A DNA stretch of 12,399 nt, taken from contig JADGNH010000049.1 in assembly GCA_017883605.1 (NCBI GenBank), positions 1-12,399 on the forward strand. The letters run 5' to 3'. Position numbers and translations under genes: made by a program. A model generated the notes under the pieces. That model searched no databases. It saw nothing but the letters and a program-made list of their open reading frames with translations, and was not told the DNA's origin. This stretch comes from Methanobacteriaceae archaeon. Lineage in GTDB: Archaea > Methanobacteriota > Methanobacteria > Methanobacteriales > Methanobacteriaceae. Below are positions 6,227 to 12,399 of this stretch, one piece after another. The stretch's first letter is position 1, and each line of letters opens with the position of its first letter.

Positions 6227-6731
6227 TCTGTTTGAGGTAGACCCTGATGAGGTTGATAACTATTATCAGAGCTTGAAAAAACAGGTGGAACCGTCCGGAT
6301 ACCATCTTAACGCAGATGTTGATTTTACCAAGGCCCTGCTTAAAAGCATCATCATAAACAGGAGGCGTTATGGTTATGGGGCATGTCCCTGCAGGCTGGC
6401 TTCAGGAGACAAAAGGGAAGACCTTGATATAATCTGTCCCTGTGATTACCGGGATCCCGATCTCGATGAATACGATGCCTGCTACTGTGGGCTCTATGTT
6501 TCCGGAGCAGTTTTAAGTGGGGAAAAAAAGCTTGGATCCATTCCTGAAAGGCGACCAAACCAAGAAGAACGTGAAAAAGCTAAAATCCAAACTTCAGGCG
6601 AAATATTAACATCACTATCTTTACCAGTATGGAGGTGCCGGGTTTGCGGATATCTGTGTGCCAGAGAAGAGCCTCCAGAGGTGTGCCCTATATGTAAGGC
6701 AGAAAAAGAGCGCTTTGAAAGGTTCATTTAG
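6219..6731 (+). CDS. Ferredoxin:disulfide reductase with C-terminal rubredoxin domain
   Basis: A 170-residue fusion. Residues ~10-100 are the catalytic domain of ferredoxin:thioredoxin reductase, with the cysteine set C56-P-C58-R, C73-P-C75 and C88-Y-C90-GLYV. These hold a 4Fe-4S cluster and the active-site disulfide, letting one-electron ferredoxin reduce a two-electron disulfide. Residues ~136-170 are a rubredoxin-like iron site (C140-R-V-C143-GY, then C156-P-I-C159). FTR-rubredoxin fusions of this kind are known from methanogens as FDR enzymes. The start at 6219 is set by AAGGAGA (6206-6212) and overlaps the glutaredoxin stop (ATGACTGA); an upstream in-frame ATG at 6189 lacks such a site. 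The overlapping glutaredoxin is the likely electron acceptor. Confidence 0.9.
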   Translation: MTDLFEVDPDEVDNYYQSLKKQVEPSGYHLNADVDFTKALLKSIIINRRRYGYGACPCRLASGDKREDLDIICPCDYRDPDLDEYDACYCGLYVSGAVLSGEKKLGSIPERRPNQEEREKAKIQTSGEILTSLSLPVWRCRVCGYLCAREEPPEVCPICKAEKERFERFI

Positions 6732-6754
6732 AAATAAGCTTTGAAAGGTTCATT
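6712..6754. repeat. 17-bp direct repeat at the end of the FDR gene
   Basis: gctttgaaaggttcatt occurs at 6712-6728, covering the last codons of the gene, and again at 6738-6754 just after the stop, with a 26-base period. It looks like a small tandem duplication of the gene end. It has no visible function. Confidence 0.7.
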
Positions 6755-7094
6755 CATAATAAATTATCTAAATTATTTATCTATTTCTTTTTTAAATGTT
6801 TGAAATATCCTTTCAGAGGGTCTAAACTAGTTTATTTTTGTTTAAAAAATTTAATTTAAAACAAATTTTTTTTAAATTTTATAGAATTATTTTAAATTTT
6901 TAATTTTATTTTTAATTTATTTTTAATTTTATAGAATTATTTTTTTTGCAAACTGTAGAGAGTTTTGATAAGATTAATTTTTTTAGAGAATTTGCTATTT
7001 GGGACTTCTCAATCACTACCACAAACTTTTATAGCTAATAGTTAATATTACAAATCAATTAAAAAAAAAATAATGATTAATTAGAGACAAGTCG
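6755..7094. promoter_or_regulatory. Very AT-rich spacer before the FilR1-like gene
   Basis: No coding frame or RNA gene is visible in about 340 bases. T-rich runs (for example 6861-6873 and 6940-6947) could end transcription of the FDR operon. aattttatagaattatttt is repeated at 6875-6893 and 6925-6943, with a 50-base period. A TATA-like cttttatag near 7026-7034 is a plausible promoter element for the following regulator gene. Confidence 0.4.
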
Positions 7095-7922
7095 GTGAAT
7101 ATTTTGAATTTAAATGAGATGTTTGAGCTTTATGGGAATGTGAAGGATGATTTGAAGTTTTTAATAGCTTCTGATGTTCGATCAAAGATTCTCATTAGCT
7201 TAAAGGATGGGTCAAAGAATCTTGGTCATTTAAGGAGAGAGATCCATCTGAGTTCATCAACCATACTTCACGGAATGTACCAGCTGGAGAAAAAAGAGTA
7301 TATTTTCCGCGAATCTGGGAACTACTCCCTATCTCAAACCGGGGAAATTGCCGCCGGTAAATTGATGGATCTGATGAAATCTATTAATTCTCTCAACAGA
7401 TGCAAAGATCTGTTCTTGAATCATGAGATTGGATGTATACCATCATATCTGCTTAAAGATATAGGATTTTTAAACCGGGCAACCATTATAAAATCCACCT
7501 CCACTGAAATGACAAAACACCACACCATTTTATCCCAGTTACTGGCTGGGACCAAAAATTTTAAACAACTTTCATCAGTTTTTTTCCCTCAAAGTGCTCA
7601 TTTGCTGCTGGAAAGTATGGAGAATAACGGTGAAGTTCATCTGCTATTCACCGAAGAAATACTTGACAAGTTATCTGAAACCGCCGGTCAGGAAAACATT
7701 GAAAGGTGGGTTTCATCAGAAAACCTTAAACTGGGAATAATTCCGGATAACACCAAAATTTCGTTTACCATGGCAGACGACTTTATAATCTTGGGACTGT
7801 TCTCCATGGATGGGATATATGACCAGAACATTTTCCTGAAAAGCGATGATCATGAGAGTCTTTTCTGGGGTAAATGCTTATTTAAGCATTATATGAAAAA
7901 TTCAACGGAATTCAGGCCTTAA
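7095..7922 (+). CDS. FilR1-family winged-helix transcriptional regulator
   Basis: A 275-residue archaeal regulator. Residues ~18-85 form a winged helix-turn-helix (IASDVRSKILISLKDG, then LGHLRREIHLSSSTILHGMYQLEKKEYI, then a GNYSLSQTGEIAA wing). The remaining ~180 residues match the methanogen-specific DUF1724 / FilR1 middle domain, a presumed sensory domain. These proteins are abundant in methanogens; the FilR1 name comes from a Methanosaeta (Methanothrix) system, and targets here are unknown. No metal-binding cluster or membrane segment is seen. The GTG at 7095 has no good ribosome binding site. GGTGA at 7094-7098 would instead suit a TTG at 7104, and an ATG at 7119 is a third choice. Regulation of neighbouring genes is possible but not shown. 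Confidence 0.75.
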   Translation: MNILNLNEMFELYGNVKDDLKFLIASDVRSKILISLKDGSKNLGHLRREIHLSSSTILHGMYQLEKKEYIFRESGNYSLSQTGEIAAGKLMDLMKSINSLNRCKDLFLNHEIGCIPSYLLKDIGFLNRATIIKSTSTEMTKHHTILSQLLAGTKNFKQLSSVFFPQSAHLLLESMENNGEVHLLFTEEILDKLSETAGQENIERWVSSENLKLGIIPDNTKISFTMADDFIILGLFSMDGIYDQNIFLKSDDHESLFWGKCLFKHYMKNSTEFRP

Positions 7923-8103
7923 ATTTTATTTAATATTTAATAGGGTAATGAAAAATACATAATTAACTATAAAATTGGGTTTGGGAATCAGTAGATGGTG
8001 TCTAAAGCAGAATTAAACATTTACTTATTTTCAATTATTCTAAAATCATTAACACAATCGAATTTATATCAACTAGCTACTAAAAGAATACATAAATTAA
8101 ATT

Positions 8104-8192
8104 GACGGGAAATGGATTAAAATCTGATGAGATTGGATTTCTGATGAGATTGGATTAATTTGATGGGAATGGATTAATCTGATAGAAATCAG
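8104..8192. repeat. Degenerate ~19-bp tandem array in the ligase leader
   Basis: Four to five head-to-tail units of the type gatgagattggattaattt, starting at 8104, 8126, 8143, 8162 and 8181 (last one partial). The tctgatgagattggatt core is perfect at 8123-8139 and 8140-8156. The array ends at the ribosome binding site of the DNA ligase gene (AGGGAG, 8191-8196), so it would form its 5' leader or promoter-proximal region. Spacing is irregular, which excludes a coding repeat. The rest of the 7923-8103 spacer shows nothing notable. Confidence 0.7.
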
Positions 8193-8204
8193 GGAGTTTA
8201 TAAA

Positions 8205-9905
8205 ATGCCTGATACTGAAACCACAATGACTGAAGTTGGGATGGAATATGATAAACTGGTGGAGCTTTACGAGGCACTGGATTCCACCACCAAAAGATTG
8301 GAGAAAACCGTCATCTTAGCAGATTTTTTGAGTATGGTGGGAACCGAAGACCCTAAAATCCTTCCAGTGGTTACTTTTCTCTCACTGGGCAGAATATTCC
8401 CCACCTGGAGCGAGGAAGAGTTGGGTATAGGTTCCAAGCTCCTGATGAAAGCCATTTCCCTGGTAGTGGGGGTTACCCCCGGGGAAGTGGAAGATCAAAT
8501 GAGGGATAGTGGAGATATAGGATCAGCTTCAGAGGAACTTTTGCAGCGTAAAGTTCAGTCCACACTCTTCAGGAGACCCCTCACCATAGAAAAAGTCCAC
8601 CAGAACCTGGTAAAAATTGCAGATACCGCCGGTGGCAGATCTCAGTACAAAAAGATGGAAATACTGAGGGAGCTTTTATCATCAGCATCACCTCAGGAGG
8701 CCAAATACATTACCAGGACAGTGATCGAAGAGCTGAGGGTGGGGGTGGGCGAAGGTACCATTAAAGATGCCATTTCACAGGCATTCGACACCCCTAAAGA
8801 GGTAGTGGAAAGGGCACAGATGCTCACCAATGATATGGGCCTGGTTGCAGAAGTAGCCATGGAAGAGGGTGAATATGGGCTGCGTAAACTTACCCTTAAT
8901 CCTGGAAAGCCGGTAAAACCAATGTTGGCTCAGTTATCTCCTGAAATCCAGGCCAGTGTAGCGGAGATGGGCTGGGCGTTATGCGAAACAAAATATGATG
9001 GTATAAGGGTTCAAATCCATCGTAAAGATGATGAGATCAACATATTCACCAGAAGATTGGAGAACATAAGCAACGCCATACCCGAGATCGTAGAGTACAT
9101 AAGAAAGGCTATTCTGCCATCAGATTTTATTGTAGAGGGAGAAATAATTGTTACTAAGAAAGGAAAGCCCATTTCATTCCAGTATATACTGCAAAGGGTC
9201 AGGAGAAAGTACGAAATAGAAAAAATGAGGGAACAGGTTCCCCTAACCCTATACCTTTTTGATGTTCTTTATTATAACCGACCTATGATCGATGAGCCTT
9301 TCTGTGATAGGCGGAAAATGCTGGAAAAAATAGTTCAGATCATACCGGGAAAGCTGGAACTGAGCGATCAGGTTAAAGTAACACCTGAAAATCCAGAAAA
9401 AGCTGAAGAACTCTTCAAGAAATCCATAGAGGGAGGTCATGAGGGTATAATGATAAAGGACCCCCATGCACCCTACATGCCAGGTATCAGAGGAAAGAAA
9501 ATGCTTAAATTTAAGGCAACTCCAGAAACCCTGGATCTGGTGGTGGTGGGCGGAACCTACGGGAAAGGTAAGAGGGCTCATTTTATAGGGTCATTTCTCC
9601 TGGCTCTCCGGGATGAAAACAATGATCTTAAGACTTTGGCCCACGCTGCCACGGGGTTAGATGATAAAACCCTCATGGAGCTTTCAGAAATGTCTGAACC
9701 CCTGATTATCAAAAAAGTTGGCAGGCGGGTGGAGATGGTGCCGTCCATAATATTGGAGGTGGCCTTCAGTGAGATAATAAAAAGTCCGGAATATGAAAGC
9801 GGCTATTCTTTGAGGTTTCCGGTGGTAAAAAGGATAAGACCGGATCTGAGCCTTGAAGACATTGACACCGTGGAGCGGATAGAGTCCATGTATCAAAACG
9901 TTTAA
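8205..9905 (+). CDS. lig: ATP-dependent DNA ligase
   Basis: The replicative/repair ligase of archaea, which seals nicks through an enzyme-AMP intermediate. At 566 residues it has the normal archaeal length and three-domain order: a helical DNA-binding domain (~1-215), an adenylation domain (~235-440) and a C-terminal OB-fold (~440-566). Nucleotidyltransferase motifs are intact. Motif I is KYDGIR with nucleophile K263 and R268, motif III is VEGE at 310-313, motif IIIa is YLFDVLYYN, motif IV is EGIMIK at 413-418, and motif V is MLKFK at 433-437. The ATG is preceded by AGGGAG eight bases upstream. The N-terminal ~15 residues are extra and weakly conserved. Its leader carries a tandem array and its 3' side a triple T-rich repeat. 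Appears monocistronic. Confidence 0.96.
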   Translation: MPDTETTMTEVGMEYDKLVELYEALDSTTKRLEKTVILADFLSMVGTEDPKILPVVTFLSLGRIFPTWSEEELGIGSKLLMKAISLVVGVTPGEVEDQMRDSGDIGSASEELLQRKVQSTLFRRPLTIEKVHQNLVKIADTAGGRSQYKKMEILRELLSSASPQEAKYITRTVIEELRVGVGEGTIKDAISQAFDTPKEVVERAQMLTNDMGLVAEVAMEEGEYGLRKLTLNPGKPVKPMLAQLSPEIQASVAEMGWALCETKYDGIRVQIHRKDDEINIFTRRLENISNAIPEIVEYIRKAILPSDFIVEGEIIVTKKGKPISFQYILQRVRRKYEIEKMREQVPLTLYLFDVLYYNRPMIDEPFCDRRKMLEKIVQIIPGKLELSDQVKVTPENPEKAEELFKKSIEGGHEGIMIKDPHAPYMPGIRGKKMLKFKATPETLDLVVVGGTYGKGKRAHFIGSFLLALRDENNDLKTLAHAATGLDDKTLMELSEMSEPLIIKKVGRRVEMVPSIILEVAFSEIIKSPEYESGYSLRFPVVKRIRPDLSLEDIDTVERIESMYQNV

Positions 9906-9962
9906 TTTATCAAGGAATTATTTTTCTATTCTAATTGGGGGATGATATCCAGATATTATTTA

Positions 9963-10049
9963 ATTTAAAAGTATTTTTTCTCTTTTTGTTGATTTAAAAG
10001 TATTTTTTCTCTTTTTGTTGATTTAAAGTTATTTTTTCTCTTTGTATCC
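9963..10049 (+). terminator. Triple 29-bp tandem repeat with T-tracts (likely ligase terminator)
   Basis: A 29-base unit beginning atttaaaagtattttttc is present perfectly at 9963-9991 and 9992-10020, with a slightly degenerate third copy at 10021-10049. Each holds two T-tracts (tttttt and ttttt). U-tracts downstream of a gene are the known signal for archaeal transcription termination, so three in a row after the ligase stop are a plausible strong terminator. It could equally be a neutral tandem duplication. The repeat is certain; its role is inferred. Confidence 0.55.
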
Positions 10050-10209
10050 TTCTTATTTTTATAGACTCAAAATGATCCTCTAATTTTAATTGGTTTAAAT
10101 ATCTAAAAAAAAAACACACCACATAATAATATTAAAATATATAATAATATTATTAAATATAAATCTGGATTTAGTTTAACTATTTGGAATATAAATGGGA
10201 GGCGGATGA
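10050..10209 (+). promoter_or_regulatory. Promoter region of the OB-fold gene with A/T inverted repeat
   Basis: An 11-base perfect inverted repeat (taataatatta at 10124-10134, taatattatta at 10145-10155) with a 10-base loop lies 55-85 bases ahead of the start. AAATATAAAT near 10156-10165 could be the TATA element. GGGAGGCGG at 10197-10205 is the ribosome binding site. Because the palindrome is pure A/T in AT-rich DNA, chance is a real explanation. Confidence 0.35.
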
Positions 10210-10602
10210 ATGGAAGACGGATTTCTCTTTAAAATAGCCCTTATAACATCTATTATAGGTTTATTTGGAATGATATTTTTTGCAAATGAAATAAATCCCC
10301 GGGAGGTCAAAATAAAGGATATGAATCGTGGAATGCTGGATGAAGACGTTACCCTGGAAGGGGTGGTTGAGAATGTGAAGCAATCCTCCAAAGGCAGCAC
10401 CTACTTTCTGGAGGTTACAGATGGGACCGGTCGCATCACCATGATTATTTTTGACAGCACGGCAATGAACCTCCAGAAGGGAAATATGAGTATCAACAGT
10501 CTTTACAAAAGAAAGGTGAAGTTTACCGGAAAGATCACAGAATATCAGGGCCAATTAGAGGTGGTTATAAAAGATGCATCGTCTGTGAAGATAATGGTTT
10601 AA
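10210..10602 (+). CDS. Membrane-anchored OB-fold nucleic-acid-binding-like protein
   Basis: A 130-residue protein. Residues ~7-25 (FKIALITSIIGLFGMIFFA) are a single hydrophobic segment that would anchor it or act as an uncleaved signal. Residues ~45-130 form an OB-fold of the tRNA-anticodon/RPA type, with strands DVTLEGVVENV, TYFLEVTDGTGRITMIIF, RKVKFTGKITEYQGQLEVVI and a closing VKIMV. The D-G-T-G-R-I-T turn is typical of OB domains in exonuclease VII and related proteins. The ligand is not evident; in a membrane-tethered form it may bind nucleic acid or another polymer outside or at the membrane. The start ATG at 10210 has a strong GGGAGG upstream. It is convergent with the UPF0104 gene. 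Confidence 0.75.
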   Translation: MEDGFLFKIALITSIIGLFGMIFFANEINPREVKIKDMNRGMLDEDVTLEGVVENVKQSSKGSTYFLEVTDGTGRITMIIFDSTAMNLQKGNMSINSLYKRKVKFTGKITEYQGQLEVVIKDASSVKIMV

Positions 10603-10603
10603 C

Positions 10604-10660
10604 TGAATATAGGGGTGGCTAAAATGAATATGGGGGTGATTAACTGAATATGGGTTAGAT
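10604..10660. repeat. Three short spaced repeats after the OB-fold gene
   Basis: The motif tgaatat followed by a G-run recurs at 10604, 10625 and 10645, with 20-21-base spacing, just after the stop codon at 10602. Too short and degenerate to interpret; no terminator-like T-tract is visible between the two convergent genes. Confidence 0.4.
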
Positions 10661-10707
10661 GGTGTTTTAGTTGAGTGGGTTGGCCCGGTTTGTAATGGGC
10701 GCCTCAG

Positions 10708-11712
10708 CTATCCATCGGAATCCTTTAAGTCGAGAGTGTGGCTTTTAACCTCCTCCAGGATGTCTTTGGCGTAGTAAGAGGAGAAAACGATTCCCAGGGC
10801 ACTTACCACCCAAAAAGATACTAATCGATCCACTAGGGCGATGCTGCCGGCTAGTGCTCCGGGAACTCCGAAGATCAAAAATAACCCTGTCATCGATATT
10901 TCTATGGATCCTATTCCTCCGGGAAGGGCTGAGAGAATTCCTATAACGTTGGCCAGAAGGAATATAATAACTATGGCCAAAAAACTTATTTTAACGTTGA
11001 AAGCGTAGAAAACCGTATAAAGACGAATGCATTCCAGTATCCAGGATAAGGCAGACAGTAAAAAAACAAAGCTGAGGTTTTTGAAGCTGGTGAAAGACTG
11101 AGTATAATCTATCATCCCACTCAAACCTTGAGTGAACTTGATATACATGTTGTCCAGGACCTCTTCTTTAATGGGTAACTTACTTATTAAGGGATGTATT
11201 TTCTCATACATCCATAAACCACTGTCCTCCCTCCAGTTTACAAGATAAACGAGTATCATAATAGCTAATGACAGTAAACCACCTAATACGGCGATTAAAC
11301 GAATTTTTGGTAGGAATAGGGCAGATATTATCAGGAGAAAACCCACAATAGCCAGGTCAAAGAACCTTTCTGTGAGGCCGGCAGATAAACCTTCAGACAA
11401 AGTTATGTGGTTAATTTTTTTACCGGCTACGGCATTAAGAACCTCGCCTGCGCTTCTCATGGGACTGAAATTCCCGGCAAAAAGACCGATGGTTTTAACA
11501 ATATAGTTTTTCCTGAATTCTCTAGTCTGTTTTATTATGAAACCCCAACGCACCGACCTTACAAATATTACAACCAGGTGAATAATAACTGCCAGTAAAA
11601 TAAACCTCCAATCAGCAGTTTCAAGAGCTCTAATTATGTTCAAAGGCCCAATCCATAATATCAAAAGAGTTAAGAGGATTAAACTAACTATAAGAATATA
11701 AACCTGTTTCAA
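10708..11712 (-). CDS. UPF0104 / LPG-synthase-like membrane protein (flippase-like)
   Basis: A 334-residue integral membrane protein of the lysylphosphatidylglycerol synthase TM-region family (UPF0104, PF03706 type). About eight hydrophobic helices are visible. Family landmarks are SVRWGFIIKQT near residue 53, NFSPMRSAGEV near 81, a GLTERFFDL segment near 111, and SALPGGIGSIEISMTGLFL near 260-280. Bacterial relatives transfer or flip lipids; archaeal members often sit beside glycosyltransferases, and their substrate is unknown. The soluble aminoacyl-transferase domain of MprF is absent. The start is TTG at 11712, with GGGAGG eight bases upstream inside the end of the glycosyltransferase gene. 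It begins 3 bases after that gene's stop, so the two are translationally coupled. Ends in a short polar tail. Confidence 0.85.
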   Translation of the reverse strand: MKQVYILIVSLILLTLLILWIGPLNIIRALETADWRFILLAVIIHLVVIFVRSVRWGFIIKQTREFRKNYIVKTIGLFAGNFSPMRSAGEVLNAVAGKKINHITLSEGLSAGLTERFFDLAIVGFLLIISALFLPKIRLIAVLGGLLSLAIMILVYLVNWREDSGLWMYEKIHPLISKLPIKEEVLDNMYIKFTQGLSGMIDYTQSFTSFKNLSFVFLLSALSWILECIRLYTVFYAFNVKISFLAIVIIFLLANVIGILSALPGGIGSIEISMTGLFLIFGVPGALAGSIALVDRLVSFWVVSALGIVFSSYYAKDILEEVKSHTLDLKDSDG

Positions 11713-11715
11713 ATT

Positions 11716-12255
11716 TTAATCCTCCCTTTTCAATTTACTTAAAAAAAGTTTTAAAGTAAAAATAATGTAATTAAAGATACTTATACCGGTTATATATGAT
11801 TTTTCACCGTTATAACTGCAGGAGATGGGCTTTTCATTTATTAATAATTTTTTTTTAGAAGCCAAGTAAAGAACCTCTGATTCGTATACATAATCATTGT
11901 AGGGTATATCCAAAAATAATCGAGCAGCCTGGGGCGAAATAGCCCTGAAGCCACATTGGCTGTCAGATAATTTGTATCCTGTGACATATCCCATGAGTTT
12001 GGTGGTTAAATTGTTGGAAAACCTTCTTTGTAAGGCCATGCCCTCCGGGGCACCTTCATTGAACCGAGACCCAACCACCATGTCTGCCTCACTTATCCCT
12101 GAGGCTAAAAGAGGTATATGGTGAGGGTCGTGCTGTCCATCACCATCCATAAGTACCAGAGCATGATAATCATAATTTAAAGCTTTTTTAAGTCCAGTTT
12201 TTATTTTGCTCACTCTTATATTAACGATTGTTAACAAAGGTAATCCTTTCTTTGT
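11716..12255 (-). CDS. Family 2 glycosyltransferase, 5' end missing
   Basis: The C-terminal ~180 residues of a GT2 enzyme of the dolichol-phosphate mannosyltransferase type. The nucleotide-sugar and metal site is LVLMDGDGQHDP. VVGSRF, then SDSQCGFRAIS and YDYVYESEVLYLA, follow in the expected order. The usual N-terminal opening (a VIPAYNEE-like strand and the DDGS motif, 60-70 residues) is absent, because the archaeal sequence ends at about 12247-12257 where GC-rich DNA begins. A TTG at 12237 is therefore not a real start: the frame stays open upstream to 12253. The segment before GLKKALNYDY is also unusual, lacking a clear glycine-rich loop, which may mark decay or assembly error. Operon partner of the UPF0104 gene; it likely glycosylates a lipid carrier or lipid. 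Confidence 0.8.
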   Translation of the reverse strand, partial: TKKGLPLLTIVNIRVSKIKTGLKKALNYDYHALVLMDGDGQHDPHHIPLLASGISEADMVVGSRFNEGAPEGMALQRRFSNNLTTKLMGYVTGYKLSDSQCGFRAISPQAARLFLDIPYNDYVYESEVLYLASKKKLLINEKPISCSYNGEKSYITGISIFNYIIFTLKLFLSKLKRED

Positions 12256-12260
12256 TCAAC
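12247..12260. other. Chimeric junction between archaeal and GC-rich DNA
   Basis: To the left, DNA is AT-rich and encodes the glycosyltransferase on the minus strand. To the right it is about 70% GC by eye and encodes an M50 protease on the plus strand. The exact breakpoint is hidden in ctttctttgttcaac, which fits both sides. No terminal repeat, tRNA end or insertion-sequence border is visible here, so a contig-joining artefact is the simplest reading. Confidence 0.8.
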
Positions 12261-12399
12261 CTCGTCCCGGTGTGGCAGCTCGATGGCGGTCGCGCGTTCC
12301 GCGCCCTCGCGCGCCCGCAGCGCTGGCTCGTGGTGGGCGCGCTCGGCGTGACGTGGCTCCTCAGCGGCGAGAGCATGATGGTGCTGCTCCTGCTCGGAG
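12252..12399 (+). CDS. M50 site-2-protease-like metalloprotease, C-terminal fragment
   Basis: Read from 12252 the frame gives LFNLVPVWQLDGGRAFRAL, the conserved second zinc-site region of M50 intramembrane proteases (N-x-x-P-x-x-x-LDGGR). A hydrophobic helix follows (WLVVGALGVTWLLSGE, then MMVLLLLG), still open at the window edge. The HExxH first site would lie upstream and is absent, so the gene is cut at both ends. Codon use is dominated by G/C third positions, unlike every other gene in the window. It most likely derives from a high-GC bacterium. The fragment covers 49 codons, so the family call rests on one motif. Confidence 0.7.
   Translation, partial: MFNLVPVWQLDGGRAFRALARPQRWLVVGALGVTWLLSGESMMVLLLLG

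Noticed and set aside
6875..6943. Regulatory direct repeat (50-base period)
   Set aside because: The repeat is almost purely A/T within very AT-rich DNA and has no further copies; chance or minor duplication is sufficient.
12261..12399. Horizontally acquired bacterial protease gene
   Set aside because: The change occurs at the window edge with both genes cut mid-frame and no mobile-element border; a chimeric assembly explains it more simply.

Overview
The window reads as a mesophilic methanogenic archaeon of the Methanobacteriales type (Methanobacterium-like), except for its last ~145 bases. Supporting this are a methanogenesis marker protein 8 homologue, a ferredoxin:disulfide reductase with a rubredoxin tail, a FilR1-type winged-helix regulator, an ATP-dependent archaeal DNA ligase, an elongator tRNA-Met with an archaeal bulge-helix-bulge intron, very AT-rich intergenic DNA, and strong GGAGG-type ribosome binding sites with several TTG starts. 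The placement is inferred from gene content and base composition, not from a search.

Layout. 1-1002: a DUF2283 protein behind a palindromic promoter region, a decayed piece of a type IIG restriction-modification enzyme, and an intron-containing tRNA-Met on the minus strand. 1217-2491: methanogenesis marker 8 convergent with a twin-CBS-domain protein. 2771-4212: a repeat-built multi-pass membrane protein, probably one gene of about 480 codons broken by a single missing base near 3258. 4440-6731: thiC (thiamine pyrimidine synthesis), a 17-19 bp tandem array, then an overlapping pair of glutaredoxin/NrdH-like protein and ferredoxin:disulfide reductase, a likely ferredoxin-driven dithiol-reducing unit. 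7095-10602: FilR1-family regulator, ATP-dependent DNA ligase, and a membrane-anchored OB-fold protein, separated by AT-rich spacers carrying short tandem arrays. 10708-12255, minus strand: a family 2 glycosyltransferase (5' end missing) followed after 3 bp by a UPF0104/LPG-synthase-like membrane protein, an envelope lipid or glycan pair.

At about 12247-12260 the sequence changes abruptly from AT-rich archaeal DNA to about 70% GC DNA. The GC-rich part encodes, on the opposite strand, the C-terminal part of an M50 site-2-protease-like membrane metalloprotease of bacterial type. It cuts the glycosyltransferase gene off before its N-terminus. This looks like a chimeric contig end (misassembly or contaminating read), not biology, so the last ~145 bases should not be credited to this organism.

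No CRISPR array, insertion sequence, rRNA, prophage or defence island was found. The features most worth a second look are the frameshifted repeat membrane protein with its KTEETV linker, the NrdH-like/FDR pair, the restriction-enzyme remnant, and the chimeric end.
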